Below, in pieces: positions 13,901-22,202 of a stretch of 64,000 bases of DNA. The first letter of the stretch is position 1; every line of letters starts with the position of its first letter. Origin of the DNA: Amphibalanus amphitrite (Eukaryota > Arthropoda > Thecostraca > Balanomorpha > Balanidae); the NCBI RefSeq assembly GCF_019059575.1, contig NW_024883481.1, forward strand, positions 23,881-87,880. The letters run 5' to 3'. A program made the position numbers and the translations under genes. The notes below the pieces were generated by a model. It saw only the letters and a program-made list of their open reading frames with translations. It was not told where the DNA came from and made no database searches.

Positions 13901-14369
13901 TTTCGCGGGTCACCTGGGACGGCTGGGGGGATGATGACCTAGGCGGCACAGCATACAGGTCATAATGACCACCGTCGATTACCCCAGTGTACCGCACATG
14001 AATTTCGGGGTGATCCGGGTTCCCATGGCGCTGCATAACTTGCCCATTGCGCCAGACGACGATGCGGCGCCTCACGACGGCAGCCGCCGCGGTCAGCTCC
14101 GGCTCGGCGCCCCACTCTGCCCTAGGCACCACCCTCCTATTTAGGTAATCCTCAAAGTCTCCCACGATGAAACCCTCAAAGTCTGCGCGGTTAGCCCACA
14201 TGTACGTCACTACCATGAAACGCAACATTTCCGCGTCGATGACCCCACCTCCGACGCCGCGCGAGATAGCATGGAACATACAATCCCCATCCATGGGCAT
14301 GTTGATGATGTTTAGGTTCTGGGGGCCACTTCCCGTTTTGACTACCTCCGCATAGGTGTTGAGCGCCAT
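4959..14369 (-). CDS. Giant OTU-Rep-Pif1 polyprotein of a Helitron-like rolling-circle transposon (3,136 aa)
   Basis: Single uninterrupted minus-strand ORF. The start at 14369 is chosen because CAAAATGGCG is a good Kozak context and the next residues lead straight into the OTU domain; the frame stays open upstream to 14801 without homology. Seen in order: an OTU-type cysteine protease (~20-143) with DGDC (D27, C30) and GGHYDLY (H135); RGG/RGRG and basic linkers (~170-480); a ~600-aa region of unknown origin with Cys pairs; the Cys-rich segment that precedes Helitron Rep (~1000-1260); a Helitron Rep with PHIH (HUH, H1694/H1696) and YALKY (Y1969, Y1973); an acidic linker; and a Pif1-like helicase with GDPGAGKS (2407-2414), DEFSM (D2499) and KGQGATL near the C-terminus. 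The tail is Arg/Lys-rich. Known family role: Rep nicks and joins single strands while the helicase unwinds. The intact frame suggests recent activity (inference). OTU-bearing Helitron relatives (Helentron/Helitron2 group) are known; the length and linkers here are unusual. Confidence 0.9.
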   Translation of the reverse strand: MALNTYAEVVKTGSGPQNLNIINMPMDGDCMFHAISRGVGGGVIDAEMLRFMVVTYMWANRADFEGFIVGDFEDYLNRRVVPRAEWGAEPELTAAAAVVRRRIVVWRNGQVMQRHGNPDHPEIHVRYTGVIDGGHYDLYAVPPRSSSPQPSQVTRETQVKKPPSDSAQTPAVSASRRPKRSKTGKTMRGRGKRTFASHKEAFDLVLGSVGISQAVPAPSEPVVSSPVEVTTAVEVPKNIVTEVSSSVPMLSAGDCAQSVQSPLLTVDEPVGSTVVGSEAQKPADEPWVEVVRAKRGRGRGGMVENGFSPNRAVTVDILEDGAPQIQFPPRLVVIQPESSGVAKPPCRGRARGVFGGRGRGNRGRKTAKRAPSRSVSPDIFDGSVLTISPADKQSASHDTVPRARGRGGGGKRGRFARRPSTGSAPPNEEVAAARETPADKIVEGTCQAPPEEGSDRERAPSVHSEPDVDRLFSSRQINPLDLNRVSFLTRAMLEELEERSNSDIVIESVQTDLLGATSDLTGPWAYRDSTKVVITYLTGEIGERRRTLWSNLCRRGFCDPSRGSFVNFRFYSWLRFKDFVKKSGHSVADVLDSEYLFMKILGEVNRYYSVHARCVEEEGLEPHRGPQRWEDAYNLLKLHYYGRGWYVYYRKTTFQEEFSHMYGRDGWEQFQANPQTDTVSEQHFEQLLRQVHEKIRKNHARHTHLFETFAGPQCHEDRAYSARVAYDVKFTSHQASAPGGGRNRPPLAGSQQTADVSSDDVGREFPTFFIRRCCECDKLRVIDGRAAAKYPLGSYTYAGGKQTIKFTCDRLVGTTCGTAIDIAQCSRQEKPSTWVALAVSELGDHLPPAAIRLQTLRVLDSGDCKEENQIMGSYCHRGDSGSVVWRDRGSLVTRTSPVGKVTVGLMSRRKRFQAMRNLPFTAARFTVATPREAKCCQAWHDPIGDGIDHEDPSVELTVGSLQVLRDLHAVYDSLRQVRCIICKKQTPGLPHPGWVVRVPERGNMVQLVPGGIVDDALSNSEILRRDNKCTIRLDPEFFGANGTVLTDREALGVCVTCSPSFQIDPLNNIVPRPLVSDTDQSLPSSQAGASADMADVAGDSQDSEELNGPRTHICPYSARNLMSTDVYGDDEYRLFVNSWTRAETMILRPVHLTVAVLRSRANNVPFTKHGSICYPMKRPVQAARLPWYDFAQLPFIVVQQNRRDGTHCEAMVNMETILKARHLMERLMPCKYNPRNTRPFYRFVAEQWVPFSNENLRELQSRLPERNRPCQPHGLRVLNVDEVHARVNKVLHFNQFVNWLESGFPMADILRTSYSLEHGGEGADTSETCLKNLWDEIRNAVRDSRDDGSGDDDDVNVTIRHVVQCAVERHWLLAPSVEDEAAGTVPRGSTLLLMCCEELEILSREFGNDEGGASGVAVGGVAAPESERPEDIRQRGLAQTALHRISMPPADREHPLPEWTPGYFQLCFPDVFLTGDADPFQERPVLIRQPITTWRQTYLHWLAQQPESEGNIELQFVISNQKSRDSSNRDATVALNLTDFPDGLPTKQQLVDDPQLCRTLARSLLCFQTKLDDSDAFWRAHKHEMIGAIRDLEDPPSWRVGDIPLVVHLWQTRAVPYNHHPAIHRLSDGAAASETLSDEQYLHARFANTLKHPGIVSWVTAFIGEMDTLALARVRYSATYHIVRAEWGANANPHIHRNIISESFSTFLHRLQVQLRIEAERIDRAARNEDPTLARDTSRSAVETQVRAAWQSCQQSYIRRIENMYTNWNAGFTKGGRRTFEFAYDRKTTVCRARMAAELDRAMSSGDFAYIDQLYVSVINGTLRHTGHSGRGTAPSLKDGCAVKRLKVDKAATAEARRVNPNAAPVKKEVVRCKRRMPRRLRTESVVASDSHDRRIKQCETACNDVWMGGHDPFAVLHILNNVDDKAVVPAWLARPPSVVWESVTTDDGVAFSFTMQLAIGSGDANVEYALKYGFKPVAPVRTPADVLLTALETRGATANIDAGVVMRMYNAVSSARCQSIFQAMHKNWQLPLLYRNIRARGFGFSGTRLLRPISAEDAGEYVFASRLEHFNARLNDNVHHGGIAADEFQRVMSVRQFFDTFVVSEKKIGDQKVMTIGRRRHQVCGSRVCVRLTPHYGKSSANPSRQGFWKYARDIVLWCEPCLLAEDLMPSQQASPAEVCIHWICRYHRLLSTGLDVPAFVRRYYNHFHPSDANDDSSASESSDSDDPDPEDQVVLEQNEPVEPEANATRLPDRFYQTALDAMLGNRGDDRSADDGEANCVPGVAAAGIANPAGFDFQADWLGDRPVNPDLVRRNYRRLVASGTGDVAHAPLAALSGRQRVLSAVLKRYLTQQREFACSRRQWDSYDRQVKQWRLAGSSRQVPPVRPDIVDLRQTPPKALRAFLLGDPGAGKSFTLRSAVHQLSEMLGDDFAKWTDVVKLSAPTGCASFHMAHGATTIHRLYAISVGQTGDEPLAEDSRRFLQLCDSLSTELGLIIFDEFSMIQRRMIRWVMQRLGQAGVNMDHIGVLFVGDPAQIFPIGDVPIWSLRQRSDDGNACCEASILGMASFRELFRMPALDTLPGYETWRKTLGVNRADLSDRVRAEVARFRAAAYDGDYETVYLNEVRRTVENDEVAAKFTKEILPSMRYGKATPEKIQWLKENCATTEDLSADPAWKCAITLHGYHWFSEWAANRSTVESDNARALVNFAADRSAHVMAVNSQHMPARKAQKLQKLSAKEFRAVPSVLFACRGLPLMLLENVAPSFGLFNGSQVEFVGPLYLEDDLLVTISRRDFAEKVRVEGVTLVEPIDTPHSDRENVYQVPVGSVIVKVNGNDLEGNCLDELVATADPVKLVLRTPKCAPHLPEFIVVRVPGYTANGGQNVLGIEDADDLVPIRAVKRGRASRKKGSAVSEDNCSEFRVGFPLEGGSAFTGFKGQGATLSRVEVKVKEWVGNPGFWTVVVSRVKHPKHMYIPETEWPTAQEINVQRLNDDVIEAEIFERQMRINAAKTWRLYVEIEGGAEWSREQNLIADYVHRAWRQHHVQDVGEIVLQCLAASGRHVEMVEVVAVINKMLATEESLILARPIYLTQSKHRQLEMSVPKRKRSSTGAKRPASTSVNRGRPAKRGRKTGKPAQ

Positions 14370-15110
14370 TTTGCTTTGTTTTTTTAAAGAAAATATAACT
14401 AGAACAAAAAGCCAACGGGCTAACTGATCTGCGAACAAATGCAAATCCAAGCAAGAAAACGTTCGAAAAATATAGATACGTGCAAGAAAGGAACTACAAA
14501 CTGGCGCAACAGGCGCAAACAACAAGAGGAAGTTGGCAGTTGTGTCTGGCTGTGGGCCTCTCAGAACTGCTCGGCAGACAGGACAGGACAGGCCTGGAAA
14601 AGGAAACATCCAATCAGATGTTAGACCGCTGATAGATGCATTCTTGTGGGGCGACATCCGAGAAGGGACACGGGTGGGGACACTTATGAGTTGTAGCCAC
14701 AACTGCAAGGTAGGAGGGGGGAGGAGCAGTGGAGGCGGAACACCTTCAATTAAGGGGGGCACTGCCGACCTTTGGTCCCATTCTTTCCATGCAACGCCCA
14801 TAGGGCTAACGCCCCTAGAATAACAAGCAAAAACAGGTTTTGACGCAGCAGTCGTCTTCAGTTTCTATTTCAATGAAAACGGTCGTCCAAAACAGGGTAT
14901 GTATGGCCTTAGCTTCAACAAAATTTGATTCTGAGAGGTCAACGAGCCAAATATCGTCAAGCAACCAGATGAAGGACATGACTTTGAGCCATGCAGTATG
15001 AACCAGGGTATATTGATTTAGGTGTGAACTCCGACACCGGAGTCGGAGTTGGTAAGATTTTAGTGATTCCAACTTCGACTCCTGGCAAAACTGCCGACTC
15101 CGAATAAAAT
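14370..15110. other. Leader and 5' flank of the Helitron-like element
   Basis: Upstream of the start codon (reading minus) is an A-rich leader, then ~430 bp with an open but unrecognisable frame. A small hairpin GCCCATAGGGC lies at ~14797-14807. A TCCGACTC/GGAGTCGGA-rich patch occupies 15030-15105. The element's 5' terminus should lie hereabouts but could not be fixed. Confidence 0.35.
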
Positions 15111-15114
15111 ACAA

Positions 15115-15306
15115 CGCAAAACCAACATGAAATCAATGCTGGATCGATGTCAAAAGTCGGCTGATCCTCAATGTTGACAATCAACCTGGATTGAAGCAAT
15201 TAGTTATAACGCAAAATTAAACGTGAAATCAATGCTGGATCGATAACAAGTCTGTTAATCCTCAATGTTGACAATCAACTTAGATTCAACCAATTCTAAT
15301 GTTGAA
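15115..15306. repeat. Two-copy tandem repeat, period 96 bp
   Basis: Units begin GCAAAACCAACATGAAATCA at 15115 and GCAAAATTAAACGTGAAATC at 15211. Both contain AATGCTGGATCGAT and CTCAATGTTGACAATCAAC. Confidence 0.75.
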
Positions 15307-15587
15307 TCAATGTTGTGTGCTACTATGGAGCCAGCCATTCCAAATAGGGTCCACCTAGGCTAAAAGAAGGAATCCGGGCGAAGGTTGGCATGGGCAACAT
15401 CTGCGCTTTTATTTGGGCTCAATTGGGTTGACCACAAGCTGAAGCTTTTCTAGGGTTCCAACATGAATTTAAAACTCAATCATTTCAGTTTTTACATATC
15501 ATATAGATAACCCATGAATAAATCTTAATAAAATCAAATTGATGAAATGCTGGTACAGTTTTTCCCTTTACCGGTATCACAGAGCAT

Positions 15588-15842
15588 GGGCGTAGGAACC
15601 TCACAAAAAGTGGGGAAGGGGAGGAGGCAGAGAAACTTCAATGTCACGTTATGGGAGCTCCAATACCCCTATGAAGAAGTTCTTTTTAGTTTTGTGCTCA
15701 TCTCACCTTGCTAAACGATTTTCTGCTCTTAGTATTGTATTTAAATCAAAAATAAAGGTCGTACTTAAAAATGGTTGAAAAGAGGGGGCTATAACCCCCC
15801 CCCCCTGTTCCTACGCCTAGGAACAGGGGTTTCCTACGCCTA
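15588..15842. mobile_element. Putative small inverted-repeat element (MITE)
   Basis: Left end reads GGGCGTAGGAACC and right end GGTTTCCTACGCC, forming terminal inverted repeats about 250 bp apart. Next to the right end is a palindrome at 15802-15829, CCCCTGTTCCTA-CGCC-TAGGAACAGGGG, that reuses the end sequence. No clear target duplication was found, so the class is undetermined. Confidence 0.5.
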
Positions 15843-16300
15843 GAGGGTTTCTGGGATTGCATGCCACCTGGGCCCCAAACGAGTCCCACCTGGGTCCCAG
15901 TTGATATTTATGTTGGCCCCAAGTGGGCTTTTTAGCGAATACCCATGTAAGCCTGAGCTGGAAAAGCCCATTAGGCTAAATACAGGCCCATCTGGACCAA
16001 ATATGCCTAAATGGACCCCTCTGGGATGCCCAGATGGGACCCAGATGGTTAAAAGTGTAGAAGTCTGAATGAAGACAAAAAACATAATCTGATCTGATTT
16101 AACCTTACCTACTCACCTACCAACCTAAAACCTATCAACCTACAACCTGACAATCCATAAAATGCCAACCTACAATATATTCAGACTTTTTAAAAAGGTA
16201 CCAATAACCCCAGCTGGATACCCATGACATATCCATCTGAGTCTGTAGTGGGCAGCCCGGATGGACCCCACTTTGGTGCACACTTGGGGCCTCAAACAAA
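15843..16300. repeat. Degenerate CCCA(N)nTGGG-rich repetitive segment
   Basis: Many variants of CCCACCTGGG, CCCATCTGG, CCCAGATGGG and GGCCCCAAG recur in 15870-16060 and again in 16200-16290. No coding frame. Origin unknown. Confidence 0.4.
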
Positions 16301-19090
16301 TCACATTTTTAAGAGCAGATACAAGGCAAATTTAATAAGTGTTATTTTCCATAATTCATTATGGAAAAAAACTTTTGAATAATAGCAAAGATTTCAAATA
16401 CTGCTTCACCGACAACAGAGCTAATGCAAAACAGAAGTTGGGAGGCATTGCATCTGATGTTGGGAGGCATTGCATCATCTGATATTGCATATAGGCAGAG
16501 GGGCCACATATGGCACAAGGTGTACACAAGTTTGAAAACGTGTAAAAAAGGTCAACAAAATTGTGCCAATCCATAGTCTCTCTTGTATCAAGAACAACAC
16601 AAAACTGAGCCTATTGAGCCCAAATAATCGATTACAATGACAAGATCTGATTGAGGTGTACAATATTATGACTGGCAATGTGAACATTGACAAGACAAAC
16701 GTCAATTCTTTGAATAGGTAATGAATTACAAGTAGATCCCAGAACAATAGGTCAGCTGTTGAAACTTAGGAAAAGGAGAACTTTGCAACATTTCAGAATA
16801 TATATTACTGAACAGCTCTGGGAAATAAAAAATGGAAACCGAGGTCCATAAAATTTGTTGGCATGAGGCGTAGCTGAGTGGTTACCAGATACTTTTTGAA
16901 GGCCAAGGTTTCCATTTTTCTCCCAGAGCAAGTTCAGTAAGTTATTTCCAAGACGTCATTTGGCTATCCATTCACAAACTCACAAGTGTATTGTTTCCAT
17001 CACCTTTAAAGGTATTTTATTATGAAATCACTAGTACTGTAGGTCATCAACCCTTGCCGGAAAACAGTGCGGGAAAGATCATTTGCAATGTTTCCTGCAT
17101 GGCTAGGATAATGCTTCTACCTTCACTACATTTGATAACAATTCACAATTTTTAAAAGTGAAGAATACAAAAACTGAAGCAACAGGTAAAAACCATATAA
17201 CAAATATAAAAGCACTACAACAATGATAATCAGGGGTTTGAAAATTTCATTTTGCCATTTTACACAAATACTGATTGTTTAGTATGCGATTCATGATGCA
17301 AAAATAACATACAGTGTGATTTCCTCAAAACAGCTTTAACATGATGGACAGTGGCTCTGTCTTTTTCCCACTCACAAGGCCAAAGGGACAATTCTTAGTT
17401 TTAAGGTAACACTTTTTGCAAACCTACCACATTTTTCTACCTTTTTCAAGAAAAATCTCACCGTCATGGGCCTTTTTTCAACCGTAACGATACATTTGAA
17501 GTCAAAAGTGTACCCAAATGAATCAAAAAATTGATTCCATGCCCATATTTGGTCATGGCTCCTCCCACCAGAATCAAACTATTGATGCCTCCATATTTTT
17601 ATTCCAAAAGTCTAGTTTGCCCAACTGATGTTTATTTGGTATAAATTGCTACTCATCAACTCTTGAGATATTTACACAAAAGTCCACTGCGTGCTGGTAA
17701 CACAGACCTGGCACAAGCTACCTACCATAAGCACGGAATTGCATCTTTCTCACCAAACCAAAAGGGTGGTGTTTCACCATTGATAGCAACACGCTGCTAT
17801 TACACATGTCAAATTGGTTTTCTATGGAGACGTCAACAAGCCCATTGCTCCAACCGGTAAAACACTGACAAAACAAATCAAATCAAACCTTAGCTGCTAC
17901 CTACAGCCTACTTTTTAAAACCTACAACCAACATATCACAAATGGCAGCTCGTGCCGTCTGCTCTGATACCAAATGCCTTACAAAAAGTTATGAGCTTAA
18001 AGCCCTTTCCAAAATATATAACAGAACAGGTGGACATGCCATGAGTACCTTAAATGTTTTATCTCAGCATTTTACGTCAGCATCCAGCATGTAGGGAGGA
18101 AAATCAAAATGATTGTTTTCAAATTTCAGCTTCAAGCGCGTTATATATGCGTCGGAATTGCCGCATCATAAACTTCTAGCCATAAATAGCTTCAGCATGG
18201 GAGAAAAGCAAAAAACAACACTATCCATATTTTCCACAACCAATAACATTAATTTTGGCATCATACATACACTTCACAATGTCAAATTTCCACTTAATAT
18301 CTATCCGAATAAAATGTCAACCACCCACCTTCTAGCTCATGCCCAAGCAGGCCGTTAGAAGTGGCGGGAACGCCGGTAACGATTACTTTACTGCGGGAAC
18401 AAGTGTACTTTTTAATTATTCAAATTTTGGCCTGCAAACTGGAGCGACAGACCCTTATTTGTTTGTATAACTTCTTTCATTTGATCATATTATTAATAAC
18501 ATGGCAGCAAATAAAAAATACTTGAAATATTTTCAATGAAAGCTGTGGTTGCAAATAATTATGTTATTACTTAAGTCATTGATATAAATATGAGCTACAA
18601 CTTGGCGCATATGTGGCACTTATGATTCATTTGAAGCTTTTTGTAAACACTTTTGAAGTGTGCATATTTTTATCCCCAACAGAAATCACAAACAAGGTCT
18701 GCAATACCGGGCGAGTATTCAACAAGCAGATGAGAAGAGCAGACGTGCCAATGCTGCTCTTGAAAATGAAAAGTTTGATCGATTTTAATAATTTCTGCAC
18801 AATTCGATAGCGGAGACCGAGGATCGTTGCCGTTTTTCGGTGATAGATTACTCTGGGCGGACCAACAGGCAACAAGAGTGAGGACCAAATCGGTCCAGAT
18901 TCCAGAACCCCCCCCCCCCCGCTAAAAGCAGACGAGCCCATATGGCTGTTCGGGTCCCTGCAGCATAGATCTGTGTACTGTGTGCGTCATACTTGGGTGA
19001 CGTCAGCCGCCCGGCTCCACCCACCCTCCACCGGCACGCCGGGGCCGAGCGCCGCTGCAGCCTGCAGCCTATTCCAACCGTGGCGCTGAG
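16301..19090. other. AT-rich intergenic DNA, no gene recognised
   Basis: Apart from the hairpin at 16805-16940, nothing supportable is seen. A run of C lies at ~18907-18920 and a GC-rich patch follows at 19000-19090. Confidence 0.45.
16805..16940. repeat. ~135-bp hairpin element with a tRNA A-box-like loop
   Basis: The arms are long inverted repeats: the left arm carries TTACTGAAC, CTCTGGGA and AAAAATGGAAACC, and the right arm carries GGTTTCCATTTTT, TCCCAGAG and GTTCAGTAA. The loop contains TAGCTGAGTGGTTA at ~16871-16884, which fits a Pol III A box, but no good B box follows. It is called a small foldback element, possibly with a tRNA-derived core. Confidence 0.6.
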
Positions 19091-19339
19091 GAACTAGTGA
19101 TTGTCGTTCAAATAACGGTTAAAATGCGTTCAAATGTGGTCAATAACCCATGTAAATACTTACTCAGCTCAATCAGTTCACTCTATATTGACTCAAGTCA
19201 TATCAAGCGAGCGCAATTACAAACTATGTAGAGCACCAGACAGCGCAGAGGTCCCCAACTCACTGCTCGCCCAGTCCATCGGGGCCGGCGCCACGACGGC
19301 CCCCCGCAAGTAGGCAGCCCGCACTCTACCGGCAGCCGC

Positions 19340-19465
19340 GGGCAGCACGCTCGTCTTTTCCGCGAAGCTCTAGCTAGATCAGGGGCCAAACGCGAGGGGG
19401 TCGTACCTACCCCCTTAACCCCCTTGTGCCGTCGAAGGACGCAAAATGGCCTGTGCCGGCGAGGG
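19340..19465. mobile_element. End fragment of a TTAA-type MITE
   Basis: Contains TTCCGCGAAGCTCTAGCTAGA and TCAGGGGCCAAACG, which also occur near 45850-45890 and (inverted) at 57930-57960. It then ends GGCGAGGG followed by TTAA at 19466-19469. The remainder of the element in the expected order is missing here. Confidence 0.6.
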
Positions 19466-19530
19466 TTAAGTTTGTCGAGAGATGCGTAGGGATGACAGAC
19501 CCGAGTCTAATTTTTGCTTGAGATCCAGTG

Positions 19531-19859
19531 AGATCATAGATCCTCATTTACTTTTGTCAACTCAGAAATCCCAGCAAATCACTCGTTGCAACTTGCAAGT
19601 CACAAACGTTCAGTTTTAGAGCTTCTATGTGATTGCACGTCATATCCACAATTTTGTGGCACTTGACATAGAAACACTTCGAAACCCTGGTTTCAAATGC
19701 TGTGCATGGAAGGATCCACTCAGATCATAGATCAAAGTTCTTGGTTTATCGTCAGATCCTATGAGATCATAGATTAAGATTAAATTTTTCACGCTGAATC
19801 CCGTGGGACCATAGATCCTAGCCTGCAGTTTCCTTCGAGGTCCACAAAGATCATAGATC
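19531..19859. repeat. Five dispersed copies of AGATCATAGATC
   Basis: The 12-mer or a close variant occurs at 19531, 19722, 19764, ~19807 (variant) and 19848, each preceded by a GATCC/GGTCC-like half about 9 bases upstream. Spacing is irregular, so this is not a simple tandem array. Confidence 0.65.
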
Positions 19860-19879
19860 CATCACTCGGACCCATGCAC

Positions 19880-20448
19880 GTGTCTGGTAGGAGGGTCCCT
19901 TAAAAAAAGCGAAACGGGCACGTCAGTTCCCTTTTTAGTTCCGTTGTTTACTCCCATGTGTACCGACGGATCGGCCAAATCTGGCACCAAGAACAGATGA
20001 GGCGAAGCTCTACTCCAGCTGAACTGAGATGGCCGCGACCTGGAGACGATGTTGCCGGATGGCGTGGTCTGCTGCAGTAGAGCTGAACTGGCGGCGATGC
20101 TGGCCTCCCCCACCTGCCTGCGGAGAGCCGATCCGCATTGGTCGTACTCCCGCTCAGGAGTCCAGCTCCTGCAGCGCAGCCCGGATGCTCAGCAGCTCAT
20201 CAGGGTCGCATCTTTGCAGTGATGATGATCGCGATGGAAAGTGTTTGTGAGTGTTCAGGCATTTGCATTCAAATATACATGTTTTAATCATAAAGCGTTT
20301 ATTCACAGAAAGGATTTCGTAGACTGATCACAGTAGGTAATATTTGGACATTACTTTCCGAAATCGAACCGAGACAGGGCATTATCCCCCCCGCGCCTCA
20401 GACACGTATGGCCAATGACCATGCATCCGCGCAGCTCTGCGCCGGCCG
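19880..20448. other. Unresolved stretch with possible minus-strand coding remnants
   Basis: On the minus strand, 20225-20165 reads CDPDELLSIRAALQELDS then a stop, and the adjacent frame continues REYDQCGSALRRQV, suggesting a frameshifted helical protein remnant. No family is recognised and the evidence is weak. Confidence 0.25.
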
Positions 20449-21050
20449 TTACTGGGGGTCGCCGGTAGACTGGGGAGGGAGCCGCCTCTGTTCAGGCGCA
20501 TTGCAGGGGCGCAGCCAAAGGGGGGCACACTGGTCTTAAACCCCTCCCAAATCTAGCAGGCGCCCTCCGTGAAGAGAAGACGATCATTTCCGGGCGCCTT
20601 TCCAGTGTCCAACACTCTAGGCGCCCTCGACGGTAAGTCATTGCGGTACACCACCCGGCACTGGCGCTAAGGCTTACAATTTCACATCTTTTCTGAGTGA
20701 AGACGCGAAATTGGCGCCCTTCCAACCCGAAATTGGCGCCCTACTGAGCCAAAATTGGCGCCCTCATCAATTCAAGCCCCCACCGAATTTTTTCCCTGGC
20801 TGCGCCCCTGGCGCATTGATGTCCTCCTTCGAGCCGATCGGAGGAGCCTCCAGCGCCAGCTGTCTTTCGCTTGTCAGCCAAGAACCCTGAGCAGACCATT
20901 TGAGTTTAACATTCCTTGGCTCGGATCAGGATGCCGTCAGCCCACTGCACCACCCTGATCGGCACAGCACCGGTCCTCTTTCCAGCAGCCTGTAGCAGCC
21001 CCCTCCTGCGGGCTGTGACAGCCAACCGAAACAGCTGTCTGAGGTAGGTT
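20449..21050 (-). pseudogene. Decayed minus-strand coding remnant interrupted by a hAT-like MITE
   Basis: Reading minus from ~21050 gives LRQLFRLAVTARRRGLLQAA and continues to GILIRAKEC before a stop. One frame over, VKLKWSAQGSWLTSERQLAL continues to SKEDINA, where the 20504-20810 MITE interrupts it. Beyond the insertion the same frame resumes APEQRRLPPQSTGDPQ and stops at 20449-20451. This behaves like a coding sequence with one frameshift and one insertion. The protein family is not recognised; a gene 3' end or a retroelement ORF are both possible. Confidence 0.35.
20504..20810. mobile_element. hAT-type MITE with 8-bp target duplication
   Basis: Terminal inverted repeats CAGGGGCGCAGCCAAAGG (left) and, inverted, CAGGGGCGCAGCCAGGG (right) bound a 307-bp element. 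It is flanked by the identical octamer GCGCATTG at 20496-20503 and 20811-20818. An 8-bp duplication and a CAG..CTG end are typical of hAT. The interior has three copies of AAATTGGCGCCCT at ~20708-20762. Confidence 0.9.
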
Positions 21051-21420
21051 TTGGAGCTGATTTCGAATTTAACAACCATTTGAACATTTACAAAATAGTG
21101 CTGGTGCCTTCGTAACATGTTACGAAGCTGCAGTGACAGGTGACACCTTCTATGGATGGCCGGCAGGACGCCTACTGGTTGACCTGACCTGACCTGACCC
21201 GACATGTCGTAAATGCATGAAGACATTGTCTGTGATCAAAACTAACATGAAATTCGGCTAAACCCCGAAATACCTCGCAATACCCTCACTTTACGAAGTT
21301 CCAAAAGGTCCCGATTTTAGGTGATTACCTAAACTGACTTAAGAAAGTCAGCTAATGACCTTGGACTTCCAAATTGGATATGTTCTGTCTTCTCTCGCCA
21401 TGGGTAGCACGCTCGACGGC
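21042..21420. mobile_element. Internal fragment of a TTAA-type MITE
   Basis: Shares GTAGGTTTTGGxGCTGATTTCGAATTT, CTTCGTAACATGTTACGAAG, ATGGATGGCCGGCAGGACGC, tandem TGACC and GATCAAAACTAACATGAAAT with 45480-45840 in the same orientation and with 57990-58340 inverted. It stops at GCACGCTCG, the word at which the separate 19340 fragment begins. Confidence 0.7.
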
Positions 21421-21487
21421 GACCAACTCTTCCAAAATGTGGCGACTAACTCTTGCTGACACGTGTCACGTGAAAGATTGTGCGATG

Positions 21488-21905
21488 TGCGGCGAAAATG
21501 GCGCCTTGCGAGTTGCGACAAGCGTAGCACATCTCGGCAAACGAGGCGCCTCTTTGCTTCTCGCTTTAGCATGCATCCCTCCGCCAAATAATGTCCTAAT
21601 CGGACCATATTTGGCAAAGTTGTGGACATATTGCGTTTTGCGGCATAAATGGCGCATTGGACATAGGTGGTGCATTGCGGCAAACGCGGTGCATTGTTAT
21701 TATCGTTAGAGCATGCATCATAACGCCAAATCGCATCCCAATCGGACCATGTTCGACAAAGTTATGGACACTTGTCGACTTGCGGCAAAAATGGCGCAGT
21801 GTTACAAATGTGGCGCATTGTGGCAAACGCGGTGCAGCTGTCCTTATTGCTTTATAATGCACCCATCCACCAAAATCTAGTCCAATCGGACCATATTTGA
21901 CAAAG
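21488..21905. repeat. ~145-bp degenerate tandem repeat, three units
   Basis: The word GGCRAAAATGGCGC or variants recurs at 21491, 21642 and 21784. AATCGGACCAT recurs near 21598, 21740 and 21884. GGCAAACGCGGTGCA occurs in two units. Spacing is 142-151 bp. Non-coding. Confidence 0.75.
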
Positions 21906-22202
21906 TTATGCATATTTAATATTTCGCTATGAAATATCTCCGCCACGAAGGTGCCCATCTTCGCACGTGTGCCACGTGACCACTGGTGGTGTAAGCAGGA
22001 CTTGTCCCCTCGCCGGTTGCACCATTTCAGGCTTCCTGACTGGTGCTGTTTTCGTGCTATAACGCCACAAATCGGCAAACACACGATAATCTGGGAGGTA
22101 CTCGAATCAAACACGTGGCCACGTGGCACGTGCTGGGCCTCGGGCAGCTTCGCCGTTTATGCCATGTTATGACCCATGGACGTGGCCATTAGCATATAAT
22201 AG

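Noticed and set aside
16871-16910. A tRNA gene
   Set aside because: Only an A-box-like word is present; there is no B box, acceptor stem or anticodon arm.
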